Of a stretch of DNA of 9,504 nt, positions 1 to 6,391 are shown one piece after another; within the stretch, counting starts at the first letter, position 1; every line of letters starts with the position of its first letter. Both the position numbers and the translations under genes were made by a program. The notes beneath the pieces were generated by a model. That model had not been told where the DNA came from. It saw nothing but the letters and a program-made list of their open reading frames with translations, and ran no database searches. The stretch is taken from positions 1 to 9,504 of the forward strand of contig JBLXCH010000124.1 of the NCBI GenBank assembly GCA_048265065.1, given 5' to 3'. This DNA comes from Motiliproteus sp048265065. GTDB taxonomy: Bacteria; Pseudomonadota; Gammaproteobacteria; Pseudomonadales; Balneatricaceae.

Positions 1-168
1 TGATTGAGCACCTGGTTGACGAGGGATTTGATAAAGTAGATCTTCAAAAACGGCACGGTCACGTTTAAAGCCATCGGTGTTGACGTTTGCCAAGTTGTTA
101 GCGATAACTCGCAATGCGTTATCCTGCGCACTTAATCCGGTTTTACCGACAAACAATGCTGCATTCAT
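1..168 (-). CDS. flgG: Flagellar distal rod protein FlgG (5' part only)
   Basis: The first 56 codons of flgG are present; the gene continues past the left edge. FlgG forms the distal rod, the drive shaft that passes through the P and L rings in the periplasm. The translation begins MNAALFVGKTGLSAQDNA and carries the N-terminal rod signature VIANNLANVNTDGFKRDRA at about residues 21-39, followed by FEDLLYQ and RQPGAQS, which are typical of FlgG. The start is the ATG read from 168 to 166, with a purine-rich site (AAAGGG) about 9 bases upstream. It lies 30 bases after the flgF stop and is probably co-transcribed with flgF from the sigma-54 promoter near 1005-1020. Identification is by family resemblance and is strong despite the short length. 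Confidence 0.95.
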   Translation of the reverse strand, partial: MNAALFVGKTGLSAQDNALRVIANNLANVNTDGFKRDRAVFEDLLYQIPRQPGAQS

Positions 169-198
169 AATTCCAACCCTTTCTCGCTGTTCAACTCA

Positions 199-942
199 TT
201 AACCTAAGTTTTGCAAAATACGCGCCGATGCTTCGGCGTTCTGCTCCGCGGTTTGCATCATTTTCACGTTCAACTCAAAGCGTCTCGCCAAATCCAACAT
301 TGATGTCAGCTCAGAAACCGCATTTACATTACTGGTTTCAACATACCCTTGTGCTACCTCTACCGAGATATCTGCTGGAGCAACCGCACCATCAACCTGT
401 CTCATCAAACCATCCGCACCTTTGACTAAACCTTGCGGGTCTGGATTAACCAATTTAATCTGATCCACTACCGCTAACTCCGAAGCGGGAGAGCCCACGG
501 CTTGAACACTCACGGTTCCATCTGCGCCAATGGCAATCGAGGACGCAGGCGGCAATTGAATGGGGCCGCCGCCGCCTAGCACCGGCAAACCAGTGCCTGT
601 AACCAAATCACCTTCGGCAGTAATTTGCAGTTCACCCGCACGGGTATAAGCTTCGGTACCATCCGCAGCTTGCACGGCGAACCAACCTTCGGACTTAATC
701 GCTATATCGAGGTCTCGTCCTGTTTGATTTAACGCTGCAGGAGAAAAGTCGGTGGAAGGTCGCTCTGTCATAGCGTAGACGCGGCTTTGATGGCCATCGC
801 CTAGCACAGCCATAGCCCGCGCTTGAGCAAAGTCAGCCTTAAAACCTGTGGTTCTTGCGTTAGCTAAGTTGTTCGCATGAGCGGTCTGAGCCAACATCGT
901 TTCTTTGGCGCCGGTCATCGACAAATAGAGCATTTTATCCAT
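199..942 (-). CDS. flgF: Flagellar proximal rod protein FlgF
   Basis: FlgF (247 aa, normal for the family) is a structural subunit of the periplasmic flagellar rod. The N-terminus MDKMLYLSMTGAKETMLAQ followed by HANNLANARTTGFKAD (about residues 22-37) is the rod/hook family amphipathic helix and signature. VYAMTERPSTDFSPAALNQTG and YTRAGELQ are characteristic of FlgF. The C-terminal rod motif is GYVETSNVNAVSELTSML (about residues 200-217), followed by a helix that packs against the N-terminal helix in the assembled rod. There is no signal peptide, as expected for a substrate of the flagellar type III export apparatus. The gene is first in its transcription unit, separated from flgE by a terminator and a sigma-54 promoter, and is followed by flgG after 30 bases. 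Confidence 0.97.
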   Translation of the reverse strand: MDKMLYLSMTGAKETMLAQTAHANNLANARTTGFKADFAQARAMAVLGDGHQSRVYAMTERPSTDFSPAALNQTGRDLDIAIKSEGWFAVQAADGTEAYTRAGELQITAEGDLVTGTGLPVLGGGGPIQLPPASSIAIGADGTVSVQAVGSPASELAVVDQIKLVNPDPQGLVKGADGLMRQVDGAVAPADISVEVAQGYVETSNVNAVSELTSMLDLARRFELNVKMMQTAEQNAEASARILQNLG

Positions 943-1004
943 TAGCTTCTCTCACATCTGGGGCGGCAATGACTCACCGTCTGGCCACCTTTAGTAGAGA
1001 TATA

Positions 1005-1020
1005 GCAATATAGATGCCAA
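1005..1020 (-). promoter_or_regulatory. Sigma-54 promoter for flgFG
   Basis: On the minus strand the sequence TTGGCATCTATATTGC matches the RpoN consensus TGGCAC-N5-TTGC. The invariant GG (-24) and GC (-12) are exactly 10 bases apart; only the last base of TGGCAC differs. Transcription should start near 993, giving a leader of about 50 bases before flgF. The promoter sits directly after the flgE terminator. A sigma-54 rod/hook class fits the polar-flagellum hierarchy of Vibrio and Pseudomonas (FlrC/FleR activated). The activator site was not identified. Confidence 0.85.
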
Positions 1021-1021
1021 C

Positions 1022-1066
1022 AATAAAAAAGCAGCGCTTACTCCTTGTCTAAAAGAGTAAGCGCTG
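1022..1066 (-). terminator. Rho-independent terminator after flgE
   Basis: A perfect 12-bp inverted repeat (CAGCGCTTACTC at 1032-1043 with GAGTAAGCGCTG at 1055-1066) encloses an 11-base loop. Read on the minus strand it is followed by C and then TTTTTTATT, a good U-tract. It would end the flgBCDE transcript just before the flgF promoter. Confidence 0.88.
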
Positions 1067-1073
1067 TATAAGA

Positions 1074-1090
1074 AAGCCTCGAAAAGGCTT
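1074..1090 (-). other. Small hairpin just after the flgE stop codon
   Basis: AAGCCT (1074-1079) and AGGCTT (1085-1090) can form a 6-bp stem with a 5-base loop, between the flgE stop codon and the main terminator. It has no U-tract of its own. It may help protect the 3' end of the mRNA or assist termination; this is inference. Confidence 0.4.
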
Positions 1091-1097
1091 AGGTGGA

Positions 1098-3755
1098 TTA
1101 GCTTATCTGTAGAATGGTCTGAGTAATTGCGTTCTCAGTTTCTAACGTTTTCGAGTTTGCTTGGAAGTTACGCTGCGCTTCGATCAAGGCAACTAATTCT
1201 TCGGACAAGTCCACGTTAGACTGCTCTAACGCACCAGAGCTAAGTAAGCCGTTCAACCCGGTTCCTGGCGGGTTAAGAATGGCCTGACCTGAGTCTAGCG
1301 TGGCACTCCATTCTGTATCACCAACAGATTGCAGGCCCGACTGGTTCTCAAAGGTCGCTAGCGAGACGATACCCAAGTTAGTGTTTTGCCCATTACTGTA
1401 ACTGGCAACCATGGTGCCATCTTCAGCAAAGGAAACACCGATCAAATCACCTTTGGCGTAACCATCCTGCGTCACTGTTTTTACGATGGAATCAGAGGCA
1501 AACTGGGTAGTTCCAGTGATATCCAGCTCAATAAGGTTAGAAGGGTCCGCAGGATCCGCGCCGCTTAACGTAATTTTAGGCGCCTCACCACTACCACTGG
1601 TTGTATCACCATTAACCGAGCTCAATACACCGTTAGTAGTATCAAAGGTCAGCAATATAGCTCCCGGCTCAGTAGATACTGGCGTACCCGAACTCCCTGG
1701 CGCACCTGGCGCTACATCTTTACCAATATCTAACAATTCGGTGCCATTCAAGTAGGCAAACATTTGATAGACACCCTGATGGCTAGTGTCACCTGAAACT
1801 AGTGTTTCTGCTTGATTGTAAGATTTATCAATACTGATTGTGCCTATCGACGCTCCCGTTGGAGATGCGTTATCGGCGAAAGTAATATCATCGACATTGC
1901 CAGCGCTGCCTGCATATTCAATAACAACCTTGGTGCCTACTGCTGTCGCACTTAAAAAGCCGGTCGGCGGGTTGCTTGATCCATTTAATGCAGCAACAAT
2001 TTTATCGGCGATTTCTAAAGCAGTATCGCCGTCAGCTAAGGTAGTGACATCTACGCCACCTACAGTAATCGTATTTGCTGTACCGATGGGCCCTGATACA
2101 TCAAAAGACTGGATTTCGCCAACAGTTAATGCCGATCCCGGCGTAACCACCTGAGAATAGGCGGTATCTACGGAGACTGGTCCAATAGAAGCACCGGTTG
2201 AATCGGTATCAGTGAGAACGATAAAACTATCCGATATGTCTCCAGCACCTGCTGCATAATTGATAGTGACATCAGCTCCAGACACGCTAATTGTCGCCCC
2301 GGTCAACTCAGAAGGCTCTGTGCCTGCGAGGATAGCAGCTTCCAATGCAGCACCAATTTTTGTTGCTATCGCACTAGGGTCATCGCCATCCGCCAGTGCT
2401 ACAGTGACGCCACTAACATCAACATTACCACCAGCACCGACACCAATCGTTCCTGCCGCAGTAAACGACTGAACCTCTGGGGTCGTGACCGTGCTGCCAC
2501 CGGTCACGCTTTCTGTAACCGTTAGCGGGTTCACATTCCCTTCGTCAGAGTAATAGTTGATTAATACCTGAGAGTTCACATTATCTGCAGTGATGGACTC
2601 AATTTGTGGATTCGCGGCGATAATATCCGCTTGGTTAGCGACAATTCGACTAATAACATCGGTCGCCGTATCTGGCGGCGTTGTTGAGTCACTGACAGCA
2701 ATGGTTACACCACCCACGTTCAACGTACCTGCGCCCGTAGGGGCAGAAATACGAATGGATTGTTGCTCAACAGCAGAAAAGTCGGAGTCAGAAGAAATCG
2801 ATGCAGGTGAAGATGAGGTTCCGCTCGCCGTATAGGCACCGGCATCATTAATTGCTACTTCCTCAACATCCGAAGCAGAAGCAAAGTAAGTCAGAATGAC
2901 TCGCGATGAGTTTTCAGGATCGATTTCCACTGAAGCAACACGCGGATCACGATTACGAATATCACTTTCCATTGAAACGATCGTTGCTGCCACCTCTTCC
3001 GCAGTTGCGGTAGCTCCGGCAATCAGATCATTGGTTGACGGATCCAAATCAACGGTGACACCACTAAACTCAAGATCACTAGCCGCAGTTGCATCATTAA
3101 AGGTAATCGACTGGCGTTCACGCACCGGAGGTTGCTCAACCAAATCGATTTTAACTGTATTTTCATTACCCAAACTGTCGTACGTAGGTATTGTCGTACT
3201 GTACGTAAAGGTCGCCGAATCATCGGGGTCATAAGGGCGAAGTAAATCGGAAGGATCTTCGCGCGAGTCAATGTTGAACGATAGGTCAACATTATCCGTA
3301 GCATTTGGTGGGTTCTCTTTTTCACTCACCGTCAGGTTACCAACAGGTAATTGGTTACCACTGGAATCCAGCCCATACCCCTGCAGGAATTTACCGCTTT
3401 TGTTAACAACGTTACCGTCTTTATCCAACTCGAAACCACCTGAGCGAGAATAGGTAATTCCGCCCTGACCGTCGTTGAGCATAAAGAAGCCGCTACCATC
3501 GATCGCCAAGTCAAGATTGTTATTGGTAAATTCGATCGTACCTGCAGAGAAGTTCTGGGCAATATCGGTTACCGTAACACCGGAGCCTGTCGTATTAGTA
3601 CTACCAGCACCAACAGCTACCGTTGTATAAATATCACCAAATTCCGTACGCGAACTTTTATAACCCACGGTACTGGCGTTAGCGATGTTACTACCGGTTA
3701 CATCAAGCTCGATCTGAGACGCCTTAATGCCCGTGATTGCAGTATTAAATGCCAT
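1098..3755 (-). CDS. flgE: Flagellar hook protein FlgE, repeat-expanded
   Basis: FlgE builds the extracellular hook, the universal joint between rod and filament. The N-terminus (MAFNTAITGIKASQIELDVT, then GSNIANASTVGYKSSRTEFG at residues 21-40) and the C-terminus (GALEQSNVDLSEELVALIEA at 841-860, then QRNFQANSKTLETENAITQT) are classic hook-protein ends that form the coiled D0/D1 core. Residues about 185-205 (YSTTIPTYDSLGNENTVKID) and 662-671 (VYQMFAYLNG) are normally close together in FlgE. Here they are separated by about 440 residues, making 885 aa instead of the more usual 400-460. The insert (about 215-652) holds four diverged repeats with few lysines and many D, S, T and G. The start codon lies 2 bases after the flgD stop, with GGAG inside the flgD end, so translation is probably coupled. 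The reading frame is intact. Identity is certain; the role of the insert is unknown. Confidence 0.96.
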   Translation of the reverse strand: MAFNTAITGIKASQIELDVTGSNIANASTVGYKSSRTEFGDIYTTVAVGAGSTNTTGSGVTVTDIAQNFSAGTIEFTNNNLDLAIDGSGFFMLNDGQGGITYSRSGGFELDKDGNVVNKSGKFLQGYGLDSSGNQLPVGNLTVSEKENPPNATDNVDLSFNIDSREDPSDLLRPYDPDDSATFTYSTTIPTYDSLGNENTVKIDLVEQPPVRERQSITFNDATAASDLEFSGVTVDLDPSTNDLIAGATATAEEVAATIVSMESDIRNRDPRVASVEIDPENSSRVILTYFASASDVEEVAINDAGAYTASGTSSSPASISSDSDFSAVEQQSIRISAPTGAGTLNVGGVTIAVSDSTTPPDTATDVISRIVANQADIIAANPQIESITADNVNSQVLINYYSDEGNVNPLTVTESVTGGSTVTTPEVQSFTAAGTIGVGAGGNVDVSGVTVALADGDDPSAIATKIGAALEAAILAGTEPSELTGATISVSGADVTINYAAGAGDISDSFIVLTDTDSTGASIGPVSVDTAYSQVVTPGSALTVGEIQSFDVSGPIGTANTITVGGVDVTTLADGDTALEIADKIVAALNGSSNPPTGFLSATAVGTKVVIEYAGSAGNVDDITFADNASPTGASIGTISIDKSYNQAETLVSGDTSHQGVYQMFAYLNGTELLDIGKDVAPGAPGSSGTPVSTEPGAILLTFDTTNGVLSSVNGDTTSGSGEAPKITLSGADPADPSNLIELDITGTTQFASDSIVKTVTQDGYAKGDLIGVSFAEDGTMVASYSNGQNTNLGIVSLATFENQSGLQSVGDTEWSATLDSGQAILNPPGTGLNGLLSSGALEQSNVDLSEELVALIEAQRNFQANSKTLETENAITQTILQIS
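1800..2114 (-). repeat. FlgE internal repeat R4 (residues ~548-652)
   Basis: Fourth protein-level module. Key stretches are IQSFDVSG, TVGGVDVTTLADGDTALEIA, KVVIEYAGSAGNVDDI and GASIGTISIDKSYNQ. It aligns best with R3, sharing QSF, ADGD, a KI-AAL helix end, V-I-Y, G-GxxxD and GASIG-S-D-Y-Q. Boundaries are approximate because they were set by eye. Confidence 0.75.
2115..2474 (-). repeat. FlgE internal repeat R3 (residues ~428-547)
   Basis: Third module. Key stretches are VQSFTAAGTIG, VDVSGVTVALADGDDPSAIA, ADVTINYAAGAGDI and GASIGPVSVDTAYSQ. It is the longest copy, with extra residues around the AILAGTEPSELTGA loop. It is closest to R4. Boundaries are approximate. Confidence 0.75.
2475..2762 (-). 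repeat. FlgE internal repeat R2 (residues ~332-427)
   Basis: Second module. Key stretches are QSIRISAPTGAGTLNVGGVTIAV, ISRIVANQADIIAANPQIES and QVLINYYSDEGNVNPL, ending before VQSF of R3. It keeps the common GGVT-I/V strand and the V-I-Y-G-V pattern but is closest to R1, with which it shares a ...I...DI...P.(I/V).S segment. Boundaries are approximate. Confidence 0.7.
2763..3113 (-). repeat. FlgE internal repeat R1 (residues ~215-331)
   Basis: First and most diverged module, starting at QSITFNDA. It contains LEFSGVTVDLDPS, VAATIVSMESDIRNRDPRVA and RVILTYFASASDVEEV, then a serine-rich, acidic tail (SGTSSSPASISSDSDFSAVE). Its core aligns with R2. It is assigned on pattern similarity, so this is the least certain of the four. 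Confidence 0.62.
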
Positions 3756-3757
3756 GA

Positions 3758-4423
3758 TTATTCTCCAATCTGCTTGATTTCACTGAGTGACACAGAACCT
3801 GCATCGGTGTTGATCTTCATCCCAACACCATTTTGGCCCAATGTAACGCTGTTAACGTTCATGCCTGTAAAAACGTCAATCGCCGTAGACTGGCCATCAA
3901 CAACCGCTGTTGCACCGAAGCTATAACCATCGAGCAACATGCCTTCTTCTAGCTGCCAGTCAAACTGCACGTCACCAGCCGCTTGAGCACCTAGGGGAAT
4001 GGTATCGACTAAACTGCCAGCACTATCAAACACTGACACCGACACATTTGAGGCACTAGTATCGAGTTCAAGCACGCCTTTAATCGTACCGGTGGCTGCA
4101 TCAGCAGAGGCAGTATCCGATTTCACGTAAACCATCTGCCCGACTAAAGAAGACGCTTGCAGTGCACTTTGACTTGATAACAGAGACGTATTGAGCGACT
4201 CCATTGTCGTATTCAGATTCGTAACACCTTCAACCATCGTCATATTGGATATTTGCTCCATGTACTGAGCCGTATCCGTCGGGTTGGTAGGATCTTGGTT
4301 TTTCAAGTTCGCAATCATTAGCTGCATGAACATGTCACTGGTAGATTCAGTCTCTACCTCATCAGTTTTATTCAAACTGGTGAACACATTCGAGCTATTG
4401 TTTACGCCATTAACATCAGACAT
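3758..4423 (-). CDS. flgD: Hook assembly cap protein FlgD
   Basis: FlgD (221 aa, normal length) forms the temporary cap that guides FlgE polymerisation into the hook and is later lost. The N-terminal conserved region MFMQLMIANLKNQDPTNPTD (residues 31-50), followed by TAQYMEQISNMTMVEG, is the family hallmark. The segment SLVGQMVYVKSD (about 92-103) begins the C-terminal beta-rich part (FlgD Tudor-like/Ig-like fold), with ISVFD-type strands and a VTLGQNGVGMKI ending. There is no signal peptide, consistent with export by the flagellar type III apparatus. A strong ribosome-binding site, GGAGGTG, precedes the ATG. It lies 46 bases after flgC and 2 bases before flgE, so cap and hook protein are made together. 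Confidence 0.96.
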   Translation of the reverse strand: MSDVNGVNNSSNVFTSLNKTDEVETESTSDMFMQLMIANLKNQDPTNPTDTAQYMEQISNMTMVEGVTNLNTTMESLNTSLLSSQSALQASSLVGQMVYVKSDTASADAATGTIKGVLELDTSASNVSVSVFDSAGSLVDTIPLGAQAAGDVQFDWQLEEGMLLDGYSFGATAVVDGQSTAIDVFTGMNVNSVTLGQNGVGMKINTDAGSVSLSEIKQIGE

Positions 4424-4469
4424 ATTTCACCTCCCCGACAGGCAGAAAACCACCTAAACAGGAACTCAC

Positions 4470-4916
4470 TTAGTTTTGGCCTAGGGTTAATACCCGCTGC
4501 ATCATTTCTTTTGCTGAATTCATAATGTCAGCATTTACTTGGTACGAACGTGACGCTGAGATCATATTGGTCATCTCTTCAACCACGTTGACATTGGAGT
4601 AATAGACATAGCCGTTTTCATCCGCCATTGGATGATGAGGCTCATACTGCAAACGCAGTGGCGCTTCGCTTTCGACAATGTCGGTAACCTGAACACCTTG
4701 TCCGGCGGATAGCCCCGTACTGGAAGCAGGCTCGCCTTGAAGGCCCATTTGTTCTTTCATAATCAGCGCAAAAACAGGCTGGCGTGCACGATAGGTTTCA
4801 CCACTACTACTGCTCACACTTTCGGCATTGGCAATGTTACTGGCAACCGTATTAAGCCGGATTGACTGAGCACTCATGCCCGATGCAGAAATATCAAATA
4901 CATTAGATAAAGACAT
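4470..4916 (-). CDS. flgC: Flagellar proximal rod protein FlgC
   Basis: FlgC (148 aa) is a rod subunit lying next to FlgB and FlgF in the periplasm. The N-terminal helix MSLSNVFDISASGMSAQSIR, with VASNIANAES at about residues 24-33, and the C-terminal rod motif (VYYSNVNVVEEMTNMISASR, then SYQVNADIMNSAKEMMQRVL) are diagnostic. YEPHHPMADENGYV in between is the usual FlgC linker (consensus Y.P.HP.A...GYV). It starts 5 bases after the flgB stop and is followed by flgD after 46 bases, so it belongs to the flgBCDE operon driven by the sigma-54 promoter at 5379-5394. The order and length are entirely typical. Confidence 0.97.
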   Translation of the reverse strand: MSLSNVFDISASGMSAQSIRLNTVASNIANAESVSSSSGETYRARQPVFALIMKEQMGLQGEPASSTGLSAGQGVQVTDIVESEAPLRLQYEPHHPMADENGYVYYSNVNVVEEMTNMISASRSYQVNADIMNSAKEMMQRVLTLGQN

Positions 4917-4921
4917 CGTGA

Positions 4922-5341
4922 TTACTCTCCTCTAAGCGCTTTGCTCAGCCCTTGAAACTTTTTATTTAAGAAGGTGAAGCTTGCTTGGAAATCCATGGCG
5001 TTTTTTGTGTATTCAGCTTGCTCGATCTGAACATCAACGGTATTGCCATCAATTGAGGGCTGTAACGACTGGCGGAACATTAACTCCGCCGCAAAGCCAG
5101 GCTCAATTACGCCATCCATATGCCCTTGAGTCGTTGCCTGCATCGCTAATGGTTTAGCACCACCATCCACTGACTGTGCAGCACCTAGCATTGCCTTAAA
5201 GTCCAAGTCGCGTGCTTTGTAGTTTGGGGTATCTGCGTTCACAATATTATTGGCCAGTACTTCAGCACGCTGAGTTCTGACCAACATTGCTTTTTGATGG
5301 ATGCCTAGCGCCGCATCAAAAGAAATACCCATATCACTCAC
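4922..5341 (-). CDS. flgB: Flagellar basal-body rod protein FlgB
   Basis: FlgB (139 aa, normal size) is the most cell-proximal of the FlgB-FlgC-FlgF-FlgG rod proteins. The N-terminal signature RAEVLANNIVNADTPNYKAR at residues 25-44, with DLDFKAML after it, is typical of FlgB. The C-terminal part NTVDVQIEQAEYTKNAMDFQ followed by SFTFLNKKFQGLSKALRGE is also characteristic. AAGGTGAG before the ATG (read from 5341) is a clear ribosome-binding site. It is the first gene after a well-formed sigma-54 promoter, with a predicted leader of about 25 bases. flgC follows after 5 bases. Confidence 0.97.
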   Translation of the reverse strand: MSDMGISFDAALGIHQKAMLVRTQRAEVLANNIVNADTPNYKARDLDFKAMLGAAQSVDGGAKPLAMQATTQGHMDGVIEPGFAAELMFRQSLQPSIDGNTVDVQIEQAEYTKNAMDFQASFTFLNKKFQGLSKALRGE

Positions 5342-5378
5342 CTTTCTATTCGCCTAAATGGCATTTACAAGGTTAAAA

Positions 5379-5394
5379 GCAATAAGAGTGCCAA
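5379..5394 (-). promoter_or_regulatory. Sigma-54 promoter for flgBCDE
   Basis: On the minus strand TTGGCACTCTTATTGC fits the RpoN consensus TGGCAC-N5-TTGC without mismatch, with GG and GC exactly 10 bases apart. Transcription should begin near 5367, about 25 bases before the flgB ATG. The -24 GG directly follows a T-run belonging to the upstream cheR terminator. Confidence 0.92.
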
Positions 5395-5423
5395 AAACAG
5401 AAAAGCCCGTAAGTACGGGCTTT
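5393..5423 (-). terminator. Rho-independent terminator between cheR and flgB
   Basis: AAAGCCCGT (5402-5410) and ACGGGCTTT (5415-5423) form a perfect 9-bp stem with a 4-base loop. On the minus strand it is followed by TCTGTTTTT, so it is oriented to end the cheV-cheR transcript. The second T-run runs straight into the -24 element of the flgB promoter. On the plus strand no T-run follows, so it is probably unidirectional. Confidence 0.85.
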
Positions 5424-5442
5424 AGGTGATAATAAAACATGT

Positions 5443-5501
5443 CATTCTGCCGGCAGGCGGCAATGAGGTTCCGCTTTAGCCTATAAAGACAGGCAAAGCG
5501 G
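5443..5501 (-). other. Two hairpin-forming dyads just downstream of cheR
   Basis: CCGCTTTAGCCT (5471-5482) pairs with AGGCAAAGCGG (5491-5501), giving an 11-bp stem with one bulged T. Further on, CATT-CT-GCCG (5443-5452) pairs with CGGC-AATG (5458-5465), and CTGCCGGCAG at 5447-5456 is a perfect palindrome. Neither is followed by a U-tract in the minus direction. They could stabilise the cheR 3' end, or be remnants of a small extragenic repeat; no second copy was seen in the window. Confidence 0.45.
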
Positions 5502-5509
5502 CAAAGCGA

Positions 5510-6373
5510 TTACTTGGCTCGATAAATAATGCCTGGATTGCAATGGACCATTTCATAGTATTCACCCAATGGACCTAACGACTCCGAAGCACCCAACATC
5601 AGATAGCCACCAGGATTCAAAGTCCCGTGGATATTCTTCAAAATCTGCTGTTTCATTTCAGTCGAAAAATAAATCAGCACATTCCGGCAAAAAACAATAT
5701 CGAACTTGCCTAACAGCGTGAAACTGCCTGTTAAATTCAGGGAACGGAACTCAACCCTACGCTGCACTTCAGGCTTCACTTTCCAGCCACCATCTTTCAT
5801 AGCGATAAAGTGACGCTCCAACTTATCTTTTGCCAAGCCTCGACCAATTGCGAGCATGTTGTACTCACCGGTTCGGGCTTGGGCAAGCATAGATGGAGAA
5901 ATATCGGTCGCAACGATCCTCTCATTGCCCTTCAACAAGCCAGGTTTTAGTCGCTTAAAATCCTCAACGACCATACTCATGGAGTAGGGCTCTTGCCCAG
6001 AGGAGCATGCGGCTGACCATATACGTAGAGGTTTTGAACTTAGCTTACCAGCGATTTCAGGAAGAAGTTGTTTTTCAAGAATGGTATAGGGGTGAATATC
6101 ACGGAACCATGTCGTTTCATTCGTGGTCATGGCGTCCACAACGGTTTCTTTTAACGCGTTGCCACCAGCACGCTGCATCTTCGTCACCAAGTCTTCTAGC
6201 GAGGTACATTGATTCTCAGCCATCAGACCCGATAAACGACTACTGACCAAATATTCTTTGTTGTCTCCCAAAAGAATACCGCAAGCATCTTCGAGAAACT
6301 TACGAAACTGCTTAAATCCTGTACCTGTAATTTCTGGACGTGGTTTGGAAAAAGCGCTTTTCTCATTTGTCAT
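5510..6373 (-). CDS. cheR: Chemotaxis protein methyltransferase CheR
   Basis: CheR transfers methyl groups from S-adenosylmethionine to glutamates on chemoreceptors, resetting receptor activity during adaptation. The protein is 287 aa, normal for the family. After a helical N-terminal domain (about 15-80), the catalytic domain shows TTNETTWFRD (83-92), the SAM-binding loop RIWSAACSSGQEPYSM (117-132), the acidic ATDIS (155-159) contacting the cofactor ribose, and FCRNVLIYF (228-236). GGYLMLGASESL (255-266) is the usual C-terminal motif. No TPR extension is present. It begins 18 bases after cheV and is probably co-transcribed with it. A terminator lies downstream. The cheV-cheR-flgB order is common in Pseudomonas and Vibrio. 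Confidence 0.97.
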   Translation of the reverse strand: MTNEKSAFSKPRPEITGTGFKQFRKFLEDACGILLGDNKEYLVSSRLSGLMAENQCTSLEDLVTKMQRAGGNALKETVVDAMTTNETTWFRDIHPYTILEKQLLPEIAGKLSSKPLRIWSAACSSGQEPYSMSMVVEDFKRLKPGLLKGNERIVATDISPSMLAQARTGEYNMLAIGRGLAKDKLERHFIAMKDGGWKVKPEVQRRVEFRSLNLTGSFTLLGKFDIVFCRNVLIYFSTEMKQQILKNIHGTLNPGGYLMLGASESLGPLGEYYEMVHCNPGIIYRAK

Positions 6374-6391
6374 TTATTATTGTTCTCAGCA

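Noticed and set aside
228..425. Plus-strand open frame of 65 codons opposite flgF
   Set aside because: It is a shadow of flgF with no supporting signals.
1800..3113. Recent horizontal insertion or mobile element inside flgE
   Set aside because: No target duplications, terminal repeats or transposase are present, and the frame is intact with no abrupt change in composition. The repeats look like old, diverged protein modules.
1386..3453. Six open frames on the plus strand (60-112 codons) across flgE
   Set aside because: They lie antisense to the intact, well-conserved flgE frame and have no ribosome-binding sites or recognisable motifs. They reflect the codon composition of the repetitive insert.
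3023..3562. Two minus-strand open frames (100 and 76 codons) inside flgE
   Set aside because: They are out-of-frame readings of the flgE coding sequence, with compositions unlike real proteins.
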